From the NCBI GenBank assembly GCA_023212725.1, contig JALBYF010000041.1, forward strand, positions 113,810 to 177,809: a stretch of DNA of 64,000 bases, given 5' to 3'. Below, piece by piece: positions 1-9,336 of the stretch. The stretch comes from Tranzscheliella williamsii. Lineage: Eukaryota; Basidiomycota; Ustilaginomycetes; Ustilaginales; Ustilaginaceae. The notes under the pieces were generated by a model. It made no database searches. It saw nothing but the letters and a program-made list of their open reading frames with translations, and was not told where the DNA came from. The stretch's first letter is position 1. Each line of letters opens with the position of its first letter. The position numbers and the translations under genes were made by a program.

Positions 1-1
1 G

Positions 2-1804
2 ACGAACTTGCGCGATGCCATCGAGGACTCGCGACTGGCGGCGGAAGACACGGAAGACGAGGCGCTGCGGAAGAAGCGGATCCAGAGCGCAATCCACAAT
101 TTGCGGCGCTACTTCCTGCTGATCGTCTTCCAATCGTACCTGATCCAGACTAAGCCGGACCTGCTGGAGGCATCGCCGAGCTTCCGCACGTTTGTGATGC
201 GGCAGCCAGTCTTCGACACGATCGCCAAGGAGTTTGACAAGATCGACATTTCCACCATTATGCCGCTGCAGAAGGTTGATGCGAGCGACGGGATGGCGCT
301 GTCGGACGAGGTGCAGGAGGTGGTCTCGCACCGGAGCGGCAGCATCCTGTCTGCCTACACGATGCTCAAGTCGGATTTCTTCAGCGGTATCCTCAAGCTG
401 GGGTTGCCGGAGCGGATCGAGGGAATGCCGAACTTGCGCGGGGTGCCGCTGCTGCTGACGCCTCCGAGCGGCGCAGGGCCGGCGAATGCGTCTGGCAGTC
501 CGATCGCGCCCAAGACGCCGATCGTTACGCACGGCCGGGAGACGTGGGGGTCGGGGATGCCCACCATGGACGGGCTGCGGCGCGGGCTGAGCCGGATGGG
601 CGCGGCGCCGAATGGGCCGGCCAAGGTGGTATGGACCTCGCTGCGCGAGGAGCCGGTGCTTTACGTCAATGGGCGGCCGCACGTGCTGCGGCTGGCGGAC
701 CAACCGATCACCAACATTGAGGCGACCGGGGTGACGACGGACGTGGTGGAGGGGATGGAGGTGGCGCTGAAGAACGACATGCTCAAGGAAGCGGCGGACC
801 GGAGCGGGCGGGTGCTGCTGCACGACGAGGTCGAGATCCGGCAGGGCGAGTTCGACATTATCCCGGTCTGGGAGACAGTCAAGGAGGGCGATGTGCTAAC
901 GCCGCGCGAGGTGTACGAGCTGGTGCAGCGCGAGGGATACAAGGTGGACTATGCACGGCTGGCGATCACCGACGAGCAGGCGCCGGTGCCCGCGGTCTTC
1001 TCGCAACTGGAGGAGCGCGTGATCACGGCGCTGCAGACGGGCTCGGCGTGCGTGTTCAACTGCCAGATGGGGCGCGGGCGGACGACGACGGGGATGGTGA
1101 TCGCGTCGCTGGTCTCCACGGTGTGGCACTATGGCGGGCAGCTGGTGACGGGCTACGAGATGAGCGGCTCGCTGATGCTGCCGGGGGCAGCAGCGGCGGG
1201 GCGGGCCGAGGGCGACGCAGGACAGGCGGTGACGCAGCAGGCGGAGGAGGACGGGTTTAGACAGCCCAAGGACAATCTGGACAGTCGGGAGGACGACCTG
1301 TGGCTGCAGGGTGAGTGGCGGACGATCCTGCAGCTGGTGGGCGTGCTTTCGCACGGCAAGCTGGCCAAGAAGCTCACCGACCGCGCCGTGGACCGGATGG
1401 AGGCGGTGCAGAACCTGCGCAAGGCGATCTACGACTCGAAGCTGCGCGCGGACAATGCGGAACGCGGCAGCAAGAAGCACCGCCACCTCTCGACGGTATT
1501 CACCAACTACCTGCAGCGGTACGGCTACCTGATTACGTTTGCCAACTACCTGCTCGAGAAGAGCGAGGCGGACGGCTTTCTCCCGCTCCTACTGCCGCTC
1601 GGTGGTGGGCCGGCGCTGGCGGTGGACGCGCCCGACGAGCGCGCCCCCGCCCGCGCGCGCTCTGCCTCGGTCTCGTCGCACCAGTCCGGCTCCACGGCGT
1701 CGACCCACACCGACACCGCCGGCCGCCGCTTCCCGTCGTTCCTCGGCTGGCTCCAGCCGCGCCGCGAGATCGCCAACATCCTCGGCCGCAACCGCCTCGA
1801 GTAG
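2..1804 (+). CDS. Paladin-like (PALD1-type) phosphatase-domain protein, 5' truncated
   Basis: The frame is open from the left edge and ends at a TAG at 1802-1804, so the N-terminal part lies outside the window. About 600 residues are visible. A Cys-x5-Arg phosphatase loop reads CQMGRGR, with the Cys codon at 1061 and the Arg codon at 1079, inside the context VFNCQMGRGRTTTGM. This is typical of paladin and inositol-phosphatase-like proteins of the dual-specificity superfamily. Paladins usually carry two or more such repeats; an earlier one may lie in the missing part. The C-terminal 80 residues are Ser/Ala/Arg-rich and look disordered. Catalytic activity of this family is debated, and nothing here settles the substrate. 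The gene converges on HIS1 across about 200 bases. Confidence 0.8.
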   Translation, partial: TNLRDAIEDSRLAAEDTEDEALRKKRIQSAIHNLRRYFLLIVFQSYLIQTKPDLLEASPSFRTFVMRQPVFDTIAKEFDKIDISTIMPLQKVDASDGMALSDEVQEVVSHRSGSILSAYTMLKSDFFSGILKLGLPERIEGMPNLRGVPLLLTPPSGAGPANASGSPIAPKTPIVTHGRETWGSGMPTMDGLRRGLSRMGAAPNGPAKVVWTSLREEPVLYVNGRPHVLRLADQPITNIEATGVTTDVVEGMEVALKNDMLKEAADRSGRVLLHDEVEIRQGEFDIIPVWETVKEGDVLTPREVYELVQREGYKVDYARLAITDEQAPVPAVFSQLEERVITALQTGSACVFNCQMGRGRTTTGMVIASLVSTVWHYGGQLVTGYEMSGSLMLPGAAAAGRAEGDAGQAVTQQAEEDGFRQPKDNLDSREDDLWLQGEWRTILQLVGVLSHGKLAKKLTDRAVDRMEAVQNLRKAIYDSKLRADNAERGSKKHRHLSTVFTNYLQRYGYLITFANYLLEKSEADGFLPLLLPLGGGPALAVDAPDERAPARARSASVSSHQSGSTASTHTDTAGRRFPSFLGWLQPRREIANILGRNRLE

Positions 1805-2006
1805 TCCCGACCGGCCCGTCGTAGCTACCACACGCACCCCAGCCGTGGCGCAGAAACATAGAAAGAACGCATTTCACGGGCATGCTCGGCCGACGCGCGT
1901 CACAGACCGAGAGACACGCACGGGACGGGAGGCTGAGAATGGATAGATGGGCCATGGCACACGGACGATGCGGAGAGAGGAGAGGCGGGTGGGAGGGATG
2001 GAGGAG

Positions 2007-2981
2007 CTAGACACGGCAGTTGTTGATGCCGACGATGAGGATGTCGGAGGCGCCAATGGCCTCAAGCTTGTCCATAATGGTAGCGACGGAGGCCTTGAGG
2101 ACCATCGAGGAGACGGCGTTCCATTCTGGGTCTTCGAGCGGGCTGACGGTGGCGGCTCTGCGGCCGGGGGTGATCTGGAGGGCGTCGGGGAGGTGGGATT
2201 TCTGGACGTTGTACTGGCAGAGGACGTATTTGGAGGCGGCGATGACGCCGCGGATGCGCGCGGTGATGAGGCGGATGAGGTCGGTGTTGGAGCGCGGGTG
2301 TGGGGTTGTGGATTTGATCAGGACGGCCTGGGAGGAGAGGAGCGTGGCGATCGGGGTGAGGCCGCAGGCGCGCATGGTTTCGCCGCTCTCGACCAGGTCT
2401 ACGATGCCGTCCGCGAGGCCGAGCGCGCAGGCGGCCTCTACCGAGCCGCCGACGTATTCGATCTGGGTGGTGAGTGCCGTGTCGGCGGGAAGGGTGCCAG
2501 CGGCACGACGCTCGGCGCTGACGCGAGCGTCGAGCTCAGCAAAGTAGCGGCCGGCAAGGTAATCGAAGCTGGTGACGACCTTTTTGCCGACCAGCTGCTC
2601 GATGGATGTGATCGGGTCGGCGCTGCGCGACAGTGCGGGCTCTGGGATCTGCACCTGGAGCGAGCACTTGCCAAAGCCCAGTGCGAGCTCTTCGGTAATC
2701 AGCGCACTGACACGCTCGCCCGCCTCCTGCACCATATCCTGCCCCGTGATACCCAGATCCACATTGCCCTCGCCGACAAAGCGCGGAATGTCGGCCGCGG
2801 GCAGAAAGACAAGCGCGATGGGCAGATTCTGCACCAGCGCCACATCCAACCGATGCTGCCGCTTGAACTGCACATCCGCCCCCGCCAGAATCTCGAGACA
2901 CTTTTCGTACAGCCGCCCCTTCTTGGGAATCGCGAACAGCAACCGGCCGTTCAGGTTCTCCGCACTGAGCAGATTCGACAT
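2007..2981 (-). CDS. HIS1: ATP phosphoribosyltransferase (histidine biosynthesis, step 1)
   Basis: A 324-residue intronless ORF with an ATG at 2981. It joins ATP and PRPP to give phosphoribosyl-ATP, the committed and feedback-controlled step of histidine synthesis, in the cytosol. Supporting motifs are the N-terminal GRLLFAIPKKGRLYEKCLEIL segment, DLGITGQDMV, and the PRPP-binding stretch EYVGGSVEAACALGLADGIV followed by DLVESGETMR. A C-terminal regulatory domain follows, ending ILIVGINNCRV. The length fits the long (HisG-L) fungal form. A TGACTC hexamer lies about 230 bases upstream on the gene strand, matching Gcn4/Bas1-type control known from yeast. Confidence 0.95.
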   Translation of the reverse strand: MSNLLSAENLNGRLLFAIPKKGRLYEKCLEILAGADVQFKRQHRLDVALVQNLPIALVFLPAADIPRFVGEGNVDLGITGQDMVQEAGERVSALITEELALGFGKCSLQVQIPEPALSRSADPITSIEQLVGKKVVTSFDYLAGRYFAELDARVSAERRAAGTLPADTALTTQIEYVGGSVEAACALGLADGIVDLVESGETMRACGLTPIATLLSSQAVLIKSTTPHPRSNTDLIRLITARIRGVIAASKYVLCQYNVQKSHLPDALQITPGRRAATVSPLEDPEWNAVSSMVLKASVATIMDKLEAIGASDILIVGINNCRV

Positions 2982-3579
2982 GGTGGCGAGCGGTGCGCGT
3001 GCGCGGGCTGCGTCCGTGTCGGCGAGTTCGAGCGAGTCTCAGCGGCCTGTCCACGGGGTGGTGGTCGTGAGCGCGAGCACCAGCACCAGCGCCAGCACCC
3101 GAATCTTTCGTTCTTCTCGCCCAGCCAAAAAAAAGACGCCTTGCAGCTTATAGATAGCCTACGCGCAAACATCCACCGCCCTGCACATTGAATTGAAAAG
3201 CCGTTGATTCGAGTCACAGAGAAAGCCACGAAATAGCAGACAAAGCCACGTTTGAAAAGGACCGGCACGTGCATCGCCGATTAGTGATTACAATAGGTTG
3301 CCGGCCAATTCGCGGTGCATGGCTAGGCTTCGACGACGATCATCTAGAGGCTGTAACAGATCTCGGCCAACTCCGGGGCGCGCAGTACGCAAGCTGCTTA
3401 GCCGTAGCCTCTGCGCTCCCGGCCAGCTACTGCTCACCATGTGCTGACAGCAGGCGTCACTGCAGACCAGGTGGCGGGGACAGCCAATCGGCAGGAGAGT
3501 ACAGTTATACAGTGCTTGCGACAGAAAGCGCATTGTGCGGCGAAGAGCAGGCTATGCCGGAGCAGTGTATGCACGGCGA
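2982..3579. other. Intergenic region: HIS1 promoter and 3' flank of the Zrg17-like gene
   Basis: 598 bases without a supported gene. The HIS1-proximal part holds an A-rich tract and a TGACTC-type site. The rest shows short random frames only. Confidence 0.6.
3205..3216 (-). promoter_or_regulatory. TGACTC (Gcn4/Bas1-like) site upstream of HIS1
   Basis: The plus strand reads TGATTCGAGTCA, so the gene strand carries TGACTC next to an imperfect inverted half-site. TGACTC is the yeast Gcn4/Bas1 half-site. A role here is inferred from that and from the position about 230 bases before the HIS1 ATG. Confidence 0.35.
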
Positions 3580-6500
3580 CTAGTGATGACGGTGGCAGCC
3601 GCCATCGTGATGTTTATGCTGATGCTGCTGGGGCGTCGACGGGCACGACTGACCGTGTTGAGGGCTGTGGCTGTGACTGTGGCTGTGACTGTGGCCGTGG
3701 CCGTGACCGTTTGCAGACGGATGCGGACCGTGCGAGTGTCCGGGAGAATGGTCGTGGTGTAGGCCGGCGTGGGAATGACCCTGTCCATGCTTGTCGTTGC
3801 CCGCGTGGTGATGATGATTCGGGCTGCGGTCGTGATTGTGGTGGCCGGCGTGGCCATGATCGTGGCTGTGGCTATGCCCGTGGTCGTGATCGTGACCGTG
3901 GTCGTGGCCGTGATTGTGGCCGTGGTCGTGCGCGCAGGCGAAGCTCACGTCGGCACCGTCTTCTTCGTGTCCGTCTCGCTTGACGCTGACGGTCAGTTCG
4001 CCGGCGCGGAGGGAGCCTCGGAGCATTTCGCCGGCTAGCAGGCCGCGGCCTGCGCCCACGCTGGGAGCCAGCCGTTCCCAGACCCACTTGGTCATCTCGA
4101 AGCAGTCCGCCTCCGAGGCGTGTGGCTGCAGAATGACAGTCACCGAAGCCACCAACGAGGCCGACTTACTGCCAAAGTGGATGCCACGGCCGCCTCCGCC
4201 GGCCAGCACGCCCGAGCCACCGCTCGCCTGGCTCAGTGAGGAAGTAGGCGGTGTCAGCTGCCACAGATGCGGCGAAGGGACGTAGGAAACCAGCGGGTGC
4301 TCCTCGACCGCTTTCAGCGCACGCTTCAGCTGCTGCTTGGCCGGAGAGGCGTCCGTCGGCGCGGTCTGCAGAAGCACCTTGCCCAGGGCAACCGAGGCAG
4401 GATAGGCGACATAGAACATGGAGACCGATTCCAGTCCAGCAAGAACCTTGTCCAATGCGGCTACCTGGAGCGCTGGCATCGTCACGCCGGCAAAGAGCAG
4501 CGTAGAGCTGAAGAAGAGCACGGTAAGACTGAATGGATTGGCCAACAGGGCCAACAGCGGTGTTGCCAGTTCCGAGGGCCGCATGAGAACAGATCCGCTT
4601 CGCCCGTGACCGGCACGTGCGCCACCCGCTCCTCCTCCTGCAGCTGCTGTGCTGATCCCGCAGGCTGCCACCAGCTTGGCGTGATTGCCCATGACAATGT
4701 TGGAGAAAATGCATGCTGCCAAAGAGAGGGCCAGCAGCAAGTTGGGCATCACCAGTCCGTAGTCATGCTCAGCATGCGCATGCGAATGGTCGTGTCCTGA
4801 AGCCGACTCTGCAATAGAAGCAGCTCCTGGGCCGCCCAAAATGGCAGCGCTTCCGCCTTCAAGTAACGCATGCTCGACCGATTCCTTGAGTACATAGACG
4901 CTCGCAAAAAGAAGGTAGATGGTCTGAACAAAGTGAAGCAGAGTTGACACGCGATGCGTGCCGTAGGGTCGACGGAGACCAATGCCTTCGGCTTGGCCAC
5001 TGCGCCTACGAAGGTCGCTTGCATGCTGCTCCCATCCGGCCGCCCAGTCGGAGATAGCGCTGCTGAGAATCCCCATGGCGTCGAAAACGACCAGATAGCC
5101 CAGCCCTGTGGCCGCCAACGAGTCTGCATCCTGACCTGCCATCCACAAAGCGGCGCCGAGACCAAAGTGAGAGATGCCGAAGAGCAGCAGTGGACGCGAT
5201 GTCTGTGGAATGTGGCCCAGCGCCGAAACCGTCCTCGAGTGCAAAGAACGTTTCTCTTGATGCTGCGGCGAGGAGGCGGGCGAAGCGTGGCCCTTGCCAT
5301 CTGGGCTGTCATGCAGAGAGATATCGGAAGACCACGAGATCGACGATACCATGTTTGCGGACGATACCATGTCTGCGGTCGGCATCTCGTTCGGCTTGGC
5401 GGCGTTGGGACTGAGACCAGAGTCTAGCATTGCCACGCTATGTCGATGATGGTGACCCCTACGGCTTTTGGTGGGGCTGGGACTAAGGTTGGCGTGCTGA
5501 TCAGGTGCACCGAGGGTGCTTGCCGTTCGCCTGGCAGCTGCACTGGCCGCAAAGCTCTCGGAACGCGGAGACAAAGTGGTGGCATCCGTACTGACAGTGA
5601 TCTGTGGTCGATTGCCGCTTCCCGTCCGTCGATGCATCTGCGGCTTGGAGTCTATCGTAGGCGGAGGGGTCAGGACGGCTGCATGTGCAAGGCTTTGCCC
5701 AAACAACTCTCTCGCTTTGGCCGCATCTGCTTCTGCCTCTGCGTCCGTGCCTGGCCTGGGGAAGAAGACACTTAGATTGCGACTATGGACATTCGAGTAA
5801 TTGCGAGAATGCTCCCTTCTCTCGGCCGCAGACATGTTGGAAAGATCCATCATCGGTGCAGATGGCGGTGCGAGAGAAGACTGGGATGGGCTGAGGCCGG
5901 CGACGCTGTCCATGGCTTCGTAGAGACCATCATCGCCGTCGTCGTTGACTGGTTGCTCGTGATCGTGGCGATGAGGAGATGCTGACGAAGCCATGGGATC
6001 TGGCGATTGATTCGGTGGGCGGCTCATTCCAGGCGAAGGACTGTGATGAGAGTGGATCGGGGGCGATGGAAGTGATCGGATGGACGAGGTGGAAATGGTG
6101 CGTGTTGGAGGCTGCAGGGTGGAAGGATAGGAACCACTGGCCAGGCGAATGGAAGGGGATCGGGAGACGGTACTTGTGCTACTGTGAGATGAGCTGCCGC
6201 TGAGCGTCCTCGGGCGTGGCGCGGTAGCGGTGAGAGTGGAAGGGTGAAGGGTTGCCGCCTGCAGGAGCGGAGAGCGCCTAACGAGTTGCGGATCCGCAGT
6301 GCGCGACGCCGGCAGCTGGAGTGTGTCTGTCTCGGCGGGCGAGAGAAGTGGCAGTGCTGCCAGGTTATTGGCCGAAGCGTCGAGAGAGGGCTGTAGCAAT
6401 GCAGACGGAGATGAAGGAGAAGTGGGTGGGAAGGGATATGACGCTGCTGGAATGCTATGAACTTCGTATTGCTTTGTGATAGATCTGACGGAGCGCTTGT

Positions 6501-6693
6501 GGCTCAGCGCAGGTTTGCGAGTAGCTGTGTAGTGCTGCTGGCCTTCGGGGATGGTCTGGTGCTGGTGGAGCGGTTCAGCGGTGTTGGCAAGTGGGGATGC
6601 GCGCAGGACGGGAGCAGTGGGATCTGGCGCCGAGGTGCTGGGCAGTGGTGAAGAGGGGAACTGAAGGGAGTGCTTTTCCTGTGATGGAGGCAT
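3580..6693 (-). CDS. Zrg17-like cation-diffusion-facilitator protein (zinc transport into the secretory pathway)
   Basis: A 1,037-residue intronless ORF with an ATG at 6693. The first ~500 residues are Ser/Pro/Thr-rich and likely cytosolic and disordered. They are followed by a CDF-type membrane domain with segments near GISHFGLGAALWMAG, GLGYLVVFDAMGILSSAI, a basic RRPYGTHRV loop, LHFVQTIYLLFASVYVL and LLLALSLAACIFSNIVM. The paired His/Asp metal sites of active CDF pumps (HxxxD in helices 2 and 5) are not visible: helix 2 reads FDAMG. That fits Zrg17 and ZnT6-type subunits, which work as heterodimers with an Msc2/ZnT5-type partner at ER or Golgi membranes. The C-terminal ~110 residues are an extreme His/Asp/Ser repeat tract likely to bind zinc. 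A general CDF transporter is the alternative. No Msc2 gene lies in this window. Confidence 0.75.
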   Translation of the reverse strand: MPPSQEKHSLQFPSSPLPSTSAPDPTAPVLRASPLANTAEPLHQHQTIPEGQQHYTATRKPALSHKRSVRSITKQYEVHSIPAASYPFPPTSPSSPSALLQPSLDASANNLAALPLLSPAETDTLQLPASRTADPQLVRRSPLLQAATLHPSTLTATAPRPRTLSGSSSHSSTSTVSRSPSIRLASGSYPSTLQPPTRTISTSSIRSLPSPPIHSHHSPSPGMSRPPNQSPDPMASSASPHRHDHEQPVNDDGDDGLYEAMDSVAGLSPSQSSLAPPSAPMMDLSNMSAAERREHSRNYSNVHSRNLSVFFPRPGTDAEAEADAAKARELFGQSLAHAAVLTPPPTIDSKPQMHRRTGSGNRPQITVSTDATTLSPRSESFAASAAARRTASTLGAPDQHANLSPSPTKSRRGHHHRHSVAMLDSGLSPNAAKPNEMPTADMVSSANMVSSISWSSDISLHDSPDGKGHASPASSPQHQEKRSLHSRTVSALGHIPQTSRPLLLFGISHFGLGAALWMAGQDADSLAATGLGYLVVFDAMGILSSAISDWAAGWEQHASDLRRRSGQAEGIGLRRPYGTHRVSTLLHFVQTIYLLFASVYVLKESVEHALLEGGSAAILGGPGAASIAESASGHDHSHAHAEHDYGLVMPNLLLALSLAACIFSNIVMGNHAKLVAACGISTAAAGGGAGGARAGHGRSGSVLMRPSELATPLLALLANPFSLTVLFFSSTLLFAGVTMPALQVAALDKVLAGLESVSMFYVAYPASVALGKVLLQTAPTDASPAKQQLKRALKAVEEHPLVSYVPSPHLWQLTPPTSSLSQASGGSGVLAGGGGRGIHFGSKSASLVASVTVILQPHASEADCFEMTKWVWERLAPSVGAGRGLLAGEMLRGSLRAGELTVSVKRDGHEEDGADVSFACAHDHGHNHGHDHGHDHDHGHSHSHDHGHAGHHNHDRSPNHHHHAGNDKHGQGHSHAGLHHDHSPGHSHGPHPSANGHGHGHSHSHSHSHSPQHGQSCPSTPQQHQHKHHDGGCHRHH

Positions 6694-7359
6694 TGGCTCA
6701 ACAGGGTTCCAATCACTGCGTTCCTAAACTGTTGGTGCGCTGACTTTGCATCAGCAGCGGCCGATTGGGCTGTGAGGTTGTCCAGATGGTGACGAGGAGG
6801 TAGAGTGTTGCATTGAGCGGCTTCCCACCATTAGAAGAAAGCAGCGTTACCATGAGGCGGGCTGAGAACATGAATAGGACCCATAGCCTGGCACTAGTAC
6901 GCGTGCTGTGTTCTATTCAAGGTGTGCACTTGTTGGATTCAAGGCGTGCGCTGTTATATTCAAGCGCGTCTGTCCATGCACGCCCCATAGCCACGCTTGA
7001 TCATTTTTACTTTCGTGTCCGTAATCTGCGCCTGTCACGGTCCGTGCCGTGCTTGAATCAACTTTGTATTTCTGCACGAAAGTAGCGGTCCATAGAGATA
7101 AGAAAATCCGTCCTTCAGACGTAGGCCGTGTCGGCTTAAAAGTACGCTGGAAAGAATGGCCGACGACCCTTGCGGTCACGGCGACAGGTAGGTACTTTTA
7201 GGCAATTTTCAGGCGCAATGCTGCACGTCTTGAGGGCAGGAAACGGATGGCATGCATGGGGGTCGACTACTATACAAGACTACAGCGCAAAAGAAAAGAG
7301 GACATACTCTACCCAGGATGGCAGCAGTAAGGGGGCTTAGGGAAAGCGAAAAACCGTAT
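6694..7359. other. Intergenic region upstream of the Zrg17-like gene
   Basis: 666 bases between the zinc-transporter start and the 3' end of the kinase gene. It contains a triplicated TTCAAG motif (listed separately). No coding signal is seen. Confidence 0.6.
6916..6966. repeat. Three phased TTCAAG repeats in the Zrg17-like promoter
   Basis: TTCAAG occurs at 6916, 6938 and 6959, spaced 22 and 21 bases. The first two copies extend to the shared pattern TTCAAGGYGTGCRCT. Spacing close to two helical turns suggests a protein-binding array. The AAGGT half resembles the yeast Zap1 element only weakly. Confidence 0.5.
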
Positions 7360-8801
7360 CTACTTGTCGGAGCCAAGATGCATACTATCTACCTTGCTTC
7401 CCAGCTTTTGCAACAAGCCTCCCTGTTGGGGACTGTGGTCGCTGTCGGCGATGCCATTCTTTTTGGGCGTGTCGTGCTTGGCTGCGTCGCCATCCTCGGT
7501 GTCGTACCATTCGCTGTGGTCTTCGCCCGCGTCTTCGTCGCTGTAAAGTTCGCTTTTGCTGGGCGGCAGGATGCTGTCCTCGTTCCCGTCCTCGTGCTGG
7601 CCAAAGTCATTCATGTTGGAAACCGACGAGGAGTTGGACAGATCCCCCGGCGAGCGTGCGTCGCCCCGACCTTCATTGGCCATCGCAGCAAAGGTGCGAA
7701 ACTTGGTCGACGCACGGACCGCAGCGATGGCCGACTTCCAGCGCTTGCGATAGTTTTCACGAAGGCCAGCGGAAAGGTCGTGCGAGCCTTCGACATCGGG
7801 CTTGCGCTCGGCCAACCAGGGATGAGCCATGCCGCCGTCAGCGGTGAGCCTCTTCTTTGGATCCACTGTGAGACATGCCTTGACAAAGTCTTTGGCTTCG
7901 GCGCTGACGTTCTTCCAATATCGATCGTGAAACTCCACCTTGCCTCTTTGGGTTTCGGCTGCCAGCGCCGCTGGATCGTCGGAGCGGAAAGGAGTGTAAC
8001 CGCAAAGCATGGTGTATGTGATGACGCCTAGACTCCACATATCGACAGCTTTGCCATGCCCCTTCTTGGCTAGGATCTCGGGCGCTGCATAGCCAAAGCT
8101 TCCACACACCGAGGTGAGGACGTCATCGTCGTTCTTCATGTGAGCCGCAATACCAAAATCGACCAAGACCACATTGGCGTCTTCTGCGGCGGACCTGTAC
8201 AAGATGTTTTCCGGCTTGATGTCACGGTGAACAATATTGTGATGGTGCAGATATTGAATCGCCGAAAGCACAGCTCGGATGGTTCGGCAGGCATCCAACT
8301 CTGTGAAGCGACCCCTGGATAGGATGCGATCGAACAGCTCGCCGCCCGTTGCCTCTTCAAAGACCAGATAGTACTGAGATCACAGATAACAAATCGAGCA
8401 AGCAAGCAAGCAAGCCAGTGTTTCGGTCAACAAGCAAATGTTTCGGTCAGCAAACAAGTGTTTCGGCCAGCAGCCGCCATTGGTTCGTCGCCTGGGTCAA
8501 CACCATAGGCCAGTCGAGGGCTTACCTTGTCCTTGCTCTCGAACCAATCCAGAAACTTGACAACATGGGGCTGGTCGAGACCCTTGAGCACACTCATTTC
8601 ATCCTTGACGATCTCATCATGGCCTTTGAGAATGCGCTTGCTGATGACTTTGATGGCTACATTGATGGGTGGCTCTGCGGCTTTCCACTTGGCGGAGCGG
8701 ACGACGCCAAAGGTGCCCTCGCCGAGCGTCTTGTTGAATTCGTACTCCTTCTTCTTGACATACGATTCCGGCTGCTTTGCCAGCGGGTTGTGGAAAGGCA
8801 T
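7360..8801 (-). CDS. Calcium/calmodulin-dependent-type protein kinase (two exons)
   Basis: Two exons (8801-8526 and 8373-7360) joined across a 152-base GT-AG intron give a 429-residue Ser/Thr kinase. Visible motifs are the glycine loop LGEGTFGVV (~26-34), ATP-binding Lys in VAIK (51), HRDIKPEN with catalytic Asp143, DFG at 164-166, and CGSFGYAAPE in the activation segment. The substrate-binding lobe includes DMWSLGVITYTMLCGYTPF. After the kinase fold an amphipathic basic stretch (LRENYRKRWKSAIAAVRAS) is placed where CaMK-I family members bind calmodulin. An acidic Ser-rich tail follows. It is closest in type to fungal CMK1/CMK2 kinases, which act in calcium stress signalling. The donor is AAG|GTAAG and the acceptor CTCAG|TAC, and the frame is kept. 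The intron carries a 20-base minisatellite. Confidence 0.9.
8399..8473. repeat. Minisatellite plus CAAG microsatellite inside the kinase intron
   Basis: About four CAAG units are followed by a 20-base unit containing TGTTTCGG(T/C)CA repeated about 2.6 times; TTTCGG starts at 8421, 8441 and 8461. The whole array lies within the intron at 8374-8525. Confidence 0.85.
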
Positions 8802-9336
8802 ATCCTGTGCGGCGGCTGATGGCAGCCGTGCGCTACTGTGAGTTGTGTGCGCTTTTAGCTGTACGGGAGCGGTAGATGCGTCTTACAACGTACGTTGGCC
8901 GGCAGAACGGCAGATAAGGCGGGCCAAGATGCTCGCTCGCCTATGGTGCGTAGGTCGGGGGCATGCGATGGGTCTGTCTACCAAACGTGCAGTGACGGTG
9001 AGAGGATGGTTATCGAGGAAAAGGCAGCCGCTCCACGCAATCAGAAGCGCAATCCCATTCACAATCATAAATGTCTCTCAGCTTGGGATTACCATGCGGG
9101 ACGGACATGCGAAAGTGACAGTGCAGCCGCAGGTCGGGTGGTTGGTGCGCGCAACGTTCCGCTTCAGTCCGGAATTAGACAGACGAGGCACAATACCGCA
9201 GGGCGAAGAACGGTCTAACACTTCAATTATCATTGTGATTACATCCACAACCCACTCTCTTTGCTTGGTGTGTCTGACTTCTGCTACCAAGGCCCAGCTC
9301 GCAGCAGCGGATGAGCGTGTCTTGCGCCGCGTGGGG
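8802..9336. other. Intergenic region upstream of the CaM-kinase-type gene
   Basis: 535 bases holding the kinase promoter and the 3' flank of the dehydrogenase gene. No coding, RNA or repeat signal stands out. Confidence 0.5.

Noticed and set aside
1947..3191. 414-codon plus-strand frame across HIS1
   Set aside because: It is a shadow of HIS1. The minus strand has clear family motifs.
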